Shown: piece after piece, positions 1 to 5,470 of the stretch
Layout: each line of letters begins with the position of its first letter
Position numbering within the stretch: position 1 is the stretch's first letter
From: an uncultured Bacteroidota bacterium
GTDB lineage: Bacteria; Bacteroidota; Bacteroidia; Bacteroidales; SZUA-534
Length of the DNA: 5,470 nt
Reading direction: 5' to 3'
Assembly (NCBI GenBank): GCA_937900725.1
Contig: CALCFP010000106.1
Coordinates: 1-5,470 of the forward strand
Made by a program: the position numbers and the translations under genes
Notes under the pieces: generated by a model
Told to the model about the DNA's origin: nothing
Database searches by the model: none
What the model saw: the letters and a program-made list of their open reading frames with translations, nothing else

Positions 1-1
1 G

Positions 2-874
2 GAAGGCCTTGTAAATGGCTGGGACGACCCACGAATGCCGACTATCTGCGGATTCCGCCGTCGTGGATACACACCCGAGTCAATTCGCAATTTTGTCGAT
101 AAGATTGGCTACACCACATACGACGCATTGAATGATTTCGCGCTACTCGAAAGTTCCATCCGCGAGGACCTGAACGCCCGTGCAACACGCGTGTCGGCAG
201 TGCTGAATCCTGTAAAGTGCATCATCACCAACTATCCCGAAGGAAAGGTTGAGGAACTTGAGGCTGTCAACAATCCTGAAAAGCCGGAAGAAGGCTCGCA
301 CAAGATTGAGTTCAGCCGTGAGTTGTGGATTGAGCGCGATGACTTTATGGAAGATGCTCCAAAGAAATATTTCCGCATGACTCCAGGCCAGGAAGTTCGT
401 CTGAAGAGCGCCTACATTGTAAAATGCACAGGCTGCAAGAAAGACGATGCAGGCAATGTTGTAGAGGTTTATTGCGAGTACGATCCTGAAACACGCAGCG
501 GCATGCCAGGCAGCGACCGCAAGGTTAAGGGCACACTGCACTGGGTAAGCGTCAACCATTGTCTCAAGGCAGAGGTTCGCCTTTACGACCGTCTGTGGAA
601 AGTTGAAAATCCTCGCGACGAGATGGCCGCTATTCGCGAAGCCAAGAACTGCGAGGCTCTTGATGCAATGAAGGAGATAATCAATCCGGATTCACTGCAC
701 ATTCTCGAGAACTGCTACATTGAGAAGTTTGCAGCCGAGGCCAAGCCTCTCGATCACTTCCAGTTCCAGCGCATCGGATATTTCAATGTCGATCCGGACT
801 CAAAGCCAGGCCATCTGGTCTTCAACCGCACTGTCGGCCTGAAAGACAGCTGGGCAAAGGAACAGAAGAAATAA
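2..874 (+). CDS. glnS: Glutamine--tRNA ligase (GlnRS), C-terminal part, 5' truncated by window edge
   Basis: This class I aminoacyl-tRNA synthetase charges tRNA-Gln with glutamine, using ATP, in the cytoplasm. The reading frame is open from base 2 and gives 290 residues before TAA, about half of a usual GlnRS of roughly 550-580 residues. The ATP-binding HIGH and KMSKS-type motifs would lie upstream of the window. The visible part starts with GWDDPRMPTICGFRRRGYT, the strongly conserved stretch just after the KMSKS loop (usually ...TISGLRRRGYT). The acceptor-binding helical region follows, with LESSIREDLN. Next come the two anticodon-binding beta-barrels, with PGQEVRLKSAYIVKCTG, DRKVKGTLHWVS (from base 515) and the C-terminal FNRTVGLKDSWAK. 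These match E. coli GlnRS as I remember it. The ATG at base 35 is internal and not the real start. A terminator follows directly, so this gene ends its transcript. GlnRS, rather than the GatCAB amidotransferase route, fits Bacteroidota. Confidence 0.97.
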   Translation, partial: EGLVNGWDDPRMPTICGFRRRGYTPESIRNFVDKIGYTTYDALNDFALLESSIREDLNARATRVSAVLNPVKCIITNYPEGKVEELEAVNNPEKPEEGSHKIEFSRELWIERDDFMEDAPKKYFRMTPGQEVRLKSAYIVKCTGCKKDDAGNVVEVYCEYDPETRSGMPGSDRKVKGTLHWVSVNHCLKAEVRLYDRLWKVENPRDEMAAIREAKNCEALDAMKEIINPDSLHILENCYIEKFAAEAKPLDHFQFQRIGYFNVDPDSKPGHLVFNRTVGLKDSWAKEQKK

Positions 875-898
875 TCACACACTTTTTAATATAATCGG

Positions 899-940
899 AA
901 GCCATCGTTCAAATTGTTTTTGAATGGTGGCTTTTATTTT
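899..940 (+). terminator. Rho-independent terminator after glnS
   Basis: AAGCCATCGTTCAAA (899-913) pairs with TTTGAATGGTGGCTT (919-933). The stem is 15 uninterrupted base pairs with two G-U pairs, closed by the loop TTGTT. The T-rich tract TTTATTTT follows. It starts 25 bases after the glnS stop codon and lies before the rbfA promoter box, so it should separate glnS from rbfA. Confidence 0.9.
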
Positions 941-967
941 ATGTAATGTCAGCCAAAAACATATTAT

Positions 968-975
968 TACCTTTG
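968..975 (+). promoter_or_regulatory. Bacteroidota-type -7 promoter box (TAccTTTG) for rbfA
   Basis: TACCTTTG is an exact match to the Bacteroidota -7 consensus TAnnTTTG, which is read by their divergent primary sigma factor. It lies 20 bases before the rbfA start codon and just after the glnS terminator. Transcription would start at roughly 980-984, leaving a short leader. I see no convincing TTTG-like -33 element at the expected spacing, so the call rests on the -7 match and the position. Confidence 0.65.
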
Positions 976-995
976 CATCACTAAAATAGAATGAA

Positions 996-1340
996 ATGGA
1001 AGAGTTAACACCACGACAGAATAAGGTTGCGCGCTTGATACAAAAGGATTTGGCCGAAATGTTCCAAAGTTTTGCGCGCAGTTGGTTTCAAGGTTCAATC
1101 ATCACAGTGTCGGTTGTACGCATCAGTCCCGACCTATCATTTGCCAAATGCTATCTAAGCATTTTCCCCGACAACAAGAAGGACGAGATTATGGCCAACA
1201 TCAATGCCCACAACAAGGAGATTCGCTTCCAACTGGGCAATCGCATACACAATCAGGTGCGCATCATTCCTGAATTGGCATTCTTCATCGATGACTCATT
1301 AGACTATCTGGAGAACATCGAGAACCTGCTGAAAAAATAA
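996..1340 (+). CDS. rbfA: 30S ribosome-binding factor RbfA
   Basis: RbfA is a small KH-fold protein that binds the immature 30S subunit and helps 16S rRNA 5'-end processing and late 30S assembly. It is important for growth in the cold. The 114-residue length is normal for the family. Recognisable parts are the N-terminal R-Q-N-K-V-A-R-L-I-Q-K-D-L helix, V-S-V-V-R-I-S-P-D-L-S-F-A-K-C-Y-L in the central beta-strand region, and the RIIPELAFFIDDSLDYLENIE end, which matches the usual R-I-x-P-E-L-x-F-x-x-D-x-S segment. The start at 996 gives MEELTPRQNK, as expected for Bacteroidales homologues. The ATG at 991 is in another frame and stops after five codons. There is no clear Shine-Dalgarno sequence, which is common in this phylum. 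The gene follows its own promoter box and lies 18 bases before the permease gene, so the two are probably co-transcribed. Confidence 0.96.
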   Translation: MEELTPRQNKVARLIQKDLAEMFQSFARSWFQGSIITVSVVRISPDLSFAKCYLSIFPDNKKDEIMANINAHNKEIRFQLGNRIHNQVRIIPELAFFIDDSLDYLENIENLLKK

Positions 1341-1358
1341 AATCTGGCATTACCTGCG

Positions 1359-2594
1359 ATGAACCTGTCAGCCTTTGTTGCCCGCCGATATCTTTTCTCG
1401 AAGAAGTCGCACAACATTATCAACGTGATATCCATTGTGTCGTTGATAGGCGTGTCGGTGTGCACTATGGCGCTCATCATAGTGTTGTCGGTGTTCAACG
1501 GGTTCAACGACCTGATAAAGTCGATGTTCAGCAATTTCGACCCTGACATCAAGATTACGGCGGCGCAAGGCAAGGTGTTGGAGCCCGACAGCCTTGATTC
1601 AGTAAAGCACTTCGACTTCATCGACCTTATTTGCGAGACTCTTGAAGAGAACGTGCTTCTGGAGTTCGACAAGCACATCAATCCAGCCACTATCAAAGGT
1701 GTGTCGGAGAATTACAGCCAACTTACAGGCATCGACACTACTGTTTACGACGGCTCGTTTGTGCTGAACGACGGGCACAGGCCAATGGCCGTAGTTGGGT
1801 CGGGATTGGCTTACTTCCTGTCGCTCAACCTTAACTTTGTCAAGCCGATACGCATATACGTGCCAAAGCGTAACGCCCGCATATCAATGAATCCCGAAAG
1901 GGCTTTCAGCAAATCGTACATTTACCCTTCAGGATTTTTCGGCATACAGAACGAGATAGACACACGGTATATGATTGTGCCCATCGACTTTGCGAGGGAC
2001 CTCCTCGATTATTCGACACAGGCAAGCGCCCTTGAAATAAAACTCAAGCCCGGCACAAACAAGGACAAGGCCCGAGATGCGATACAGCAGACAGTTGGCG
2101 ACGGATATGTAGTAAAGACACAATACCAGCAGCACGAGATGCTTTACAAGGTGATGAAGTCGGAAAAATTCGCCATCTTCCTCATACTCACTTTTATACT
2201 CATAATAGGTAGTTTCAATATGATAGGTTCTCTCTCGATGCTCATAATCGACAAAAAGAACGACATTTCAACATTGAGCAGTCTTGGACTTGACAAGAAG
2301 GGGATACAGCGCATCTTTACTTACGAAGGCTGGATTATCAGCATTGGCGGCGCCTTGCTCGGATTGACACTTGGATTGATAGTTTGCTGGCTTCAACAAA
2401 CATTCGGGTTCCTGAAACTCGATTCTATGGGCTCTTTTGTGGTAAGCGACTATCCGGTTAAAATGATATGGAGCGACTTTGTACTGGCACTTGCAACTGT
2501 GGTCTGCATCGGACTTGTTGCCTCGTGGTATCCAATTCGCTTGTTCATGAAACGCTATCTGTCCGAATTTTCAAACGAAGACGGGAATCTATAG
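1359..2594 (+). CDS. FtsX/LolC-LolE-type ABC transporter permease (lipoprotein-releasing system)
   Basis: This is probably the inner-membrane subunit that, with a LolD-type ATPase, extracts outer-membrane lipoproteins and passes them to the periplasmic carrier. The 411-residue length is typical of LolC/LolE. The layout is MacB/FtsX-like. A short cytoplasmic start (F-V-A-R-R-Y-L-F-S-K-K, like the family's RYL..+) leads to TM1 at about 21-45. A large periplasmic domain follows at about 46-268, with the Lol-type IKGV (112-115) and LTGID (122-126). Three C-terminal helices lie at about 271-297, 324-345 and 373-392. After TM2 comes DKKNDISTLSSLGLDKKGIQRIF, which matches the conserved cytoplasmic coupling segment (K-x-x-D-I-x-x-L-x-x-x-G) that touches the ATPase. 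No lolD gene is in the window. LolC and LolE cannot be told apart here, and Bacteroidota often carry a single hybrid type, so no symbol is given. No Shine-Dalgarno sequence is visible before 1359, but the start gives the expected N-terminus. Confidence 0.88.
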   Translation: MNLSAFVARRYLFSKKSHNIINVISIVSLIGVSVCTMALIIVLSVFNGFNDLIKSMFSNFDPDIKITAAQGKVLEPDSLDSVKHFDFIDLICETLEENVLLEFDKHINPATIKGVSENYSQLTGIDTTVYDGSFVLNDGHRPMAVVGSGLAYFLSLNLNFVKPIRIYVPKRNARISMNPERAFSKSYIYPSGFFGIQNEIDTRYMIVPIDFARDLLDYSTQASALEIKLKPGTNKDKARDAIQQTVGDGYVVKTQYQQHEMLYKVMKSEKFAIFLILTFILIIGSFNMIGSLSMLIIDKKNDISTLSSLGLDKKGIQRIFTYEGWIISIGGALLGLTLGLIVCWLQQTFGFLKLDSMGSFVVSDYPVKMIWSDFVLALATVVCIGLVASWYPIRLFMKRYLSEFSNEDGNL

Positions 2595-2599
2595 TCGGC

Positions 2600-2622
2600 A
2601 AAACGTCAAAAAATGATGTTTT
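2600..2622 (+). terminator. Possible weak terminator hairpin after the permease gene
   Basis: AAAACGTCA (2600-2608) pairs with TGATGTTTT (2614-2622) around an AAAAA loop, giving nine pairs with one G-U. It starts five bases after the TAG stop. The stem is AT-rich, and the only T-run is the TTTT that forms its own 3' arm. Termination would therefore be weak, and the call rests mainly on position. Confidence 0.35.
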
Positions 2623-2683
2623 AATCCTTCCGCGCAACTAATTGTATTTGTTTCGGCAAGGCAGCAATCATCATCGAAAACAT

Positions 2684-2740
2684 CAAACAAGGCATTGAAA
2701 ATATGCATAATCGCTCCTTCAGTGCCTGGCATATTGTTTG
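2684..2740. repeat. Compound inverted repeat in the 237-base intergenic region
   Basis: AGGCATTGAA (2690-2699) pairs with TTCAGTGCCT (2718-2727), ten pairs with one T-G, around an 18-base loop. An outer pair, CAAACA (2684-2689) with TGTTTG (2735-2740), could extend it across a seven-base bulge. An alternative pairing uses AATATGC (2700-2706) with GCATATT (2729-2735). It lies upstream of the promoter box at 2800, so it is more likely part of the permease transcript's 3' end, or a protein-binding site, than a leader of the next operon. The rest of 2595-2831 holds no ORF I can support and no tRNA. Confidence 0.4.
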
Positions 2741-2799
2741 TTACATAAGAAATATAGGTATTTTAGTGAATCAGCGAACGTTAATTGCTTTAAATTGAC

Positions 2800-2807
2800 T
2801 ACTTTTG
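2800..2807 (+). promoter_or_regulatory. Bacteroidota-type -7 promoter box (TActTTTG) for the LeuA-like/ligase operon
   Basis: TACTTTTG matches the TAnnTTTG -7 consensus and lies 24 bases before the start codon at 2832. Transcription would start near 2812-2816, leaving a leader of under 20 bases. That is too short for a T-box or a leucine-type peptide attenuator. No clear -33 element is visible at the expected spacing. GAAGG at 2821-2825, six bases before the ATG, could be a modest ribosome binding site. Confidence 0.6.
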
Positions 2808-2831
2808 CGCGAATTTTTTTGAAGGTATAAA

Positions 2832-4247
2832 ATGAAACGAAAAATTTCCATTGGTGACATTACAATGAAGCAGGCCGCCGATAAGGCAGGCTACGCCTTT
2901 TCATTCCGTGAGAAGATTGAATTGGCAAAGCTTCTTGACAAACTTGGACTTTCTGTTATCGAGGTTAGTCCCATAGTTGACGGCAAGACCGACAGCTTAC
3001 TCATAAAGTCGCTTGCATCAACAGTTAAAACCAGTGCTGTTGCCGTTCCCCTCAACATTTTTGAGGCCGACACAGTTGACACAACCTGGAACGCCTTGAA
3101 GGGCGCCGCACATCCTCGATTGCAAATTTCGGTTCCTGTCAGCACCGTACAGATGGAATATTTCTGCCACAAGAAACCAGCCGCAGTGCTCGACCTCATA
3201 TCAGACCTTACGGCACGCAGCCGCGCACTTTGTCCCGATGTCGAATTCGTTGCCGAAGATTTCGGCCGCAGCGACAAGGACTTTTTGTGGCAAGCCGTTG
3301 AAGCAGCCGTCAAGAACGGCGCAACCATAGTAACCATATGCGACGCGGCTGGCAACCTGCTGCCCGACGAGTTCTACAGCCTTGTGAAGCAGGTTAAGGA
3401 ATCGTTGCCCGAAAACGTAAGGCTTGGCGTACGCTGCTCAAACGAATTCTACCTTGCCGACTCGTGCGCCATATCGGCCGTACGCGCTGGCGCCGACGAG
3501 ATAAAGACCGCCCCTTTCGGCAACTTCACCGTCTCGCTCGAACGCTTTGTCAAGATACTGAACGCAAAAGTCAACGTATGCGAGGCTACTTGCGATGTCC
3601 ACGCAACCGAACTGCAACGCGTTGTGAGCCAAATCAAGCGCCTGTGCCAGACCAACCGCTCAAAACCGACATCGTTCAGTAACATCACGCCTGAAGACAG
3701 GTCCGACATCCAACTGACCATTCACGACGACAAGGAAACCGTGATTGGTGCCGTGCGCAAGCTCAACTACGACCTTACCGAAGACGATGCCCAAAACGTG
3801 TTCGACGCATTCGTACGCGTGGCTTCAAAGAACGACACCGTCGGCCCGAAGGAACTCGACGCAATAGTCGCCTCGGTGGCATTTCAGGTGCCCCCGACCT
3901 ATAAGCTCGAGAGCTACGTCATCAATTCGGGCAATGTGATAACAGCCACCTGCCACATAATGCTCAAAAAGGGCGATGCGGTAATGGAGAGCGTATGCGT
4001 GGGCGACGGCCCAATCGACGCCGCATTCCTTGCAATAGAAAAGGTGATTGGGCGCCACTACGAGCTCGACGATTTTCAGATACAATCAGTGACTGAAGGC
4101 CGCGAAGCAATGGGCGAGACTGTTGTCCGCCTGCGCTTTGAAGGCAAGATATATTCAGGAAGAGGCATTTCAACCGATATCGTCGGCTCAAGCATCGACG
4201 CATATCTTAATGCCGTAAACAAAATAGCATTTGAGGAGGGCGAATAA
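2832..4247 (+). CDS. 2-isopropylmalate synthase-like protein with degenerate DRE-TIM active site and intact LeuA regulatory domain
   Basis: The 471 residues align along most of their length with the LeuA/homocitrate synthase family, which condenses acetyl-CoA with a 2-keto acid. Residues 5-240 form the TIM barrel, with REKIELAKLLDKLGLSVIEV (26-45), AEDFGR (141-146), NGATIVTICDAAG (162-174) and AGADEI (219-224). Residues 300-350 resemble the family's linker subdomain. Residues 358-468 are a good LeuA allosteric/dimerisation domain, with GDGPIDAAF (391-399), SVTEGREAMGE (419-429) and GRGISTDIVGSS (443-454).

The signature DTTLRDGEQ is replaced by DITMKQAAD (9-17): catalytic Arg becomes Lys13, metal-binding Asp becomes Gln14 and Glu becomes Ala16. 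The second metal motif HxHxD is RCSNE (201-205), and the GERAGN-type loop is missing. Normal LeuA chemistry therefore looks unlikely; a regulatory or altered enzyme is more plausible. Automatic pipelines may mislabel it leuA. It begins an operon and overlaps the next gene by one base. Confidence 0.85.
   Translation: MKRKISIGDITMKQAADKAGYAFSFREKIELAKLLDKLGLSVIEVSPIVDGKTDSLLIKSLASTVKTSAVAVPLNIFEADTVDTTWNALKGAAHPRLQISVPVSTVQMEYFCHKKPAAVLDLISDLTARSRALCPDVEFVAEDFGRSDKDFLWQAVEAAVKNGATIVTICDAAGNLLPDEFYSLVKQVKESLPENVRLGVRCSNEFYLADSCAISAVRAGADEIKTAPFGNFTVSLERFVKILNAKVNVCEATCDVHATELQRVVSQIKRLCQTNRSKPTSFSNITPEDRSDIQLTIHDDKETVIGAVRKLNYDLTEDDAQNVFDAFVRVASKNDTVGPKELDAIVASVAFQVPPTYKLESYVINSGNVITATCHIMLKKGDAVMESVCVGDGPIDAAFLAIEKVIGRHYELDDFQIQSVTEGREAMGETVVRLRFEGKIYSGRGISTDIVGSSIDAYLNAVNKIAFEEGE
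4233..4239 (+). promoter_or_regulatory. Strong Shine-Dalgarno sequence inside the end of the LeuA-like gene
   Basis: GAGGAGG lies seven bases before the ATG at 4247, within the last codons of the upstream gene. Stop and start overlap as TAATG (4245-4249). This fixes the start of the fusion gene and points to translational coupling by re-initiation. It stands out because the other genes here have weak or no Shine-Dalgarno sequence. Confidence 0.8.
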
Positions 4248-5470
4248 TGAAACTGTCATTCTCTACACGTGGCTGGACTGACATGTCATGGAGCGAAATC
4301 CTTGACAATGCAAGCGAGATGCACTTCGCTGGAGTGGAAATATACAATCTTTTCAAGACACCCGAATTTGTGGCAAAAGGCGGACCTTTCCACAAATACT
4401 CGCTTATGGCCACATTGCGCGAACTGCGTGAAAAGAACCTGTCGATACCCTGTTTCGACACATCGGCCGACCTGTCTATTGAAAAGCCTGAAATGCTCTC
4501 CGAACTCGAAAGCCTTATCGGAATCGCTTCGGACATGCATTGCCCATACGTGTGCGCATTCGCTAAAGACGGCGACGTTGAAACCGTGAAGAAGAACCTT
4601 TCGACACTGATTCCCGTCGCCGAGGAAAAGAACGTCACCATCCTCATCAAGACAAGCGGAATATATGCCGATACAGCCTTGTTGCGCGACTTGCTGAACT
4701 TCTTCGCCTGCGACCAGGTGGCCGTCATATGGGATGTTCACCACCCGTACCGCGACAAAGGCGAAACGCCATCGCAGACCATAACCAATCTTGGAGCCTA
4801 CATAAAGCATGTACACCTGCGCGACAGCGACGACGCCAACACATATAATATTATAGGCGAGGGCAACTTCCCTATCGCCAATGTGATGAAAGCCTTGTCG
4901 TCAGTTGACTACGACGGATTCATATCGCTGGAATGGAAACCCGAGTGGATGCTCGACTTCACCGACCGCGATGTCATTTTCCCGCATTTTGTCAACTATA
5001 TGGGCCAATTCGAGAATACACGTGGCAAGAAAACCGCACTTTATCCTAACCACGACGGCTCGGGATACTACATCTGGAAAAAAGACGAACTGCTGAACCT
5101 TACCTTCTCAAAGGTCCTCGACCGCGTGGTTGAGGAGTTCCCTGACCAGTACTGCTTCAAATACACCACGCTCGACTATACCCGCACCTACTCGGAGTTC
5201 CGCGACGATGTCGACGACTTTGCACGGGCACTTGTGTCGTTAGGCGTAAGGCCAGGCTCAAAAGTGGCAGTATGGTGTACAAACATTCCTGCTTGGTACA
5301 TAACGTTTTGGGCGACAGTAAAAATAGGTGCTGTGCTTGTTACAGTCAACACCGCATACAAGATTCACGAGGCCGAATATCTGCTCCGCCAGTCAGACAC
5401 CCACACTCTTGTAATGATTGAGAGTGCGCTCGACTCCAACTACAAGGCCATAATGAACGAACTCTGTCCT
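4247..5470 (+). CDS. TIM-barrel (sugar phosphate isomerase/epimerase-like) fused to AMP-binding acyl-CoA synthetase domain, 3' truncated by window edge
   Basis: The frame is open from ATG 4247 to the window end, giving 408 residues with no stop. Residues 1-257 form a xylose-isomerase-like/AP-endonuclease-2 TIM barrel: MKLSFSTRGW, FAGVEIYNL (27-35), VIWDVHHPY (160-168), IKHVHLRDS (186-194), IGEGNFPI (203-210) and DGFISLEWKPEW (223-234). Of the usual Glu-Asp-His-Glu metal set, Asp163, His190 and Glu229 are present. Where the first Glu is expected (I-E-T-x-G type) the sequence is LIKTSG, with Lys135.

A link at about 258-281 leads into the start of an ANL adenylating domain: TFSKVLDRVVEEFPD (286-300), TYSEFRDDVDDFARALVSLGVRPGSKVAVW (314-343), N346-P348-W350, IGAVLVTVNTAYKIHEAEYLL (360-380). 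The P-loop and C-terminal lid would lie downstream. ANL enzymes make acyl-adenylates and usually CoA thioesters in the cytoplasm. The substrate is unknown. Overlap with the LeuA-like gene suggests shared function. Confidence 0.88.
   Translation, partial: MKLSFSTRGWTDMSWSEILDNASEMHFAGVEIYNLFKTPEFVAKGGPFHKYSLMATLRELREKNLSIPCFDTSADLSIEKPEMLSELESLIGIASDMHCPYVCAFAKDGDVETVKKNLSTLIPVAEEKNVTILIKTSGIYADTALLRDLLNFFACDQVAVIWDVHHPYRDKGETPSQTITNLGAYIKHVHLRDSDDANTYNIIGEGNFPIANVMKALSSVDYDGFISLEWKPEWMLDFTDRDVIFPHFVNYMGQFENTRGKKTALYPNHDGSGYYIWKKDELLNLTFSKVLDRVVEEFPDQYCFKYTTLDYTRTYSEFRDDVDDFARALVSLGVRPGSKVAVWCTNIPAWYITFWATVKIGAVLVTVNTAYKIHEAEYLLRQSDTHTLVMIESALDSNYKAIMNELCP

Noticed and set aside
143..559. Minus-strand open frame of 138 codons opposite glnS
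   Set aside because: It lies wholly inside a confidently identified GlnRS coding region and its translation matches nothing I recognise.
2595..2831. T-box or leucine leader-peptide attenuator before the LeuA-like gene
   Set aside because: There is no Leu-codon-rich short ORF, no T-box core sequence and no terminator/antiterminator pair after the promoter box. The predicted leader is under 20 bases.
3579..3593. CxxxC motif (Cys250 and Cys254 of the LeuA-like protein) as an iron-sulfur or radical-SAM site
   Set aside because: There is no CxxxCxxC arrangement, and the surrounding sequence follows the LeuA-family barrel. Scattered cysteines alone do not support a cluster.
2832..4247. Annotating this gene as leuA, a working 2-isopropylmalate synthase
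   Set aside because: The overall fold and C-terminal domain match, but the signature Arg, Asp and both His positions are substituted, so the enzyme name would mislead.
4207..4816. Minus-strand open frames of 173 and 176 codons opposite the fusion gene
   Set aside because: They lie opposite a frame with clear TIM-barrel motifs, show no recognisable domain, and overlap each other in different frames. They are by-products of the coding strand's codon pattern.
1..5470. CRISPR arrays, tRNA or rRNA genes, insertion sequences, attachment sites
   Set aside because: I found no spaced direct repeats, tRNA-like cloverleaf, rRNA segments, transposase motifs or flanking terminal repeats. Genes fill almost all of the window.

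Overview
The window looks like chromosomal DNA of a member of the Bacteroidota, most likely order Bacteroidales. The reasons are a GlnRS-type glutamine tRNA charging enzyme, two matches to the Bacteroidota -7 promoter box (TAnnTTTG), little Shine-Dalgarno sequence before most genes, and moderate GC content. All genes read left to right on the + strand. Genus cannot be set from this sequence alone.

Layout: (1) 2-874 is the C-terminal half of glnS, cut by the window edge and followed by a strong intrinsic terminator (899-940). (2) A TAccTTTG promoter box (968-975) precedes rbfA (996-1340). Eighteen bases later comes an FtsX/LolC-type lipoprotein-export permease (1359-2594), so the two probably share a transcript. 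(3) 2595-2831 is a 237-base non-coding gap. It holds a weak hairpin just after the permease, a larger inverted-repeat structure at 2684-2740 and a second TAnnTTTG box (2800-2807). (4) 2832-4247 encodes a 471-residue relative of 2-isopropylmalate synthase. Its barrel has lost the recognisable metal-binding and catalytic residues, but its C-terminal LeuA regulatory domain looks intact. (5) 4247-5470 overlaps it by one base (TAATG) behind a strong Shine-Dalgarno sequence. It encodes a fusion of a sugar-phosphate isomerase/epimerase-like TIM barrel (about residues 1-257) to an acyl-CoA synthetase/AMP-binding (ANL) domain (from about residue 282), which runs off the window.

The first half is ordinary housekeeping: tRNA charging, 30S maturation and lipoprotein release. 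The second half is the unusual part. A catalytically degenerate LeuA-like protein is translationally coupled to a TIM barrel-ANL ligase fusion whose own barrel metal site is altered (Glu to Lys at the expected first ligand). The coupling suggests the two proteins act together, perhaps on an acyl-adenylate or CoA thioester with LeuA-type small-molecule sensing. The substrate and reaction cannot be read from the sequence, and this link is inference.
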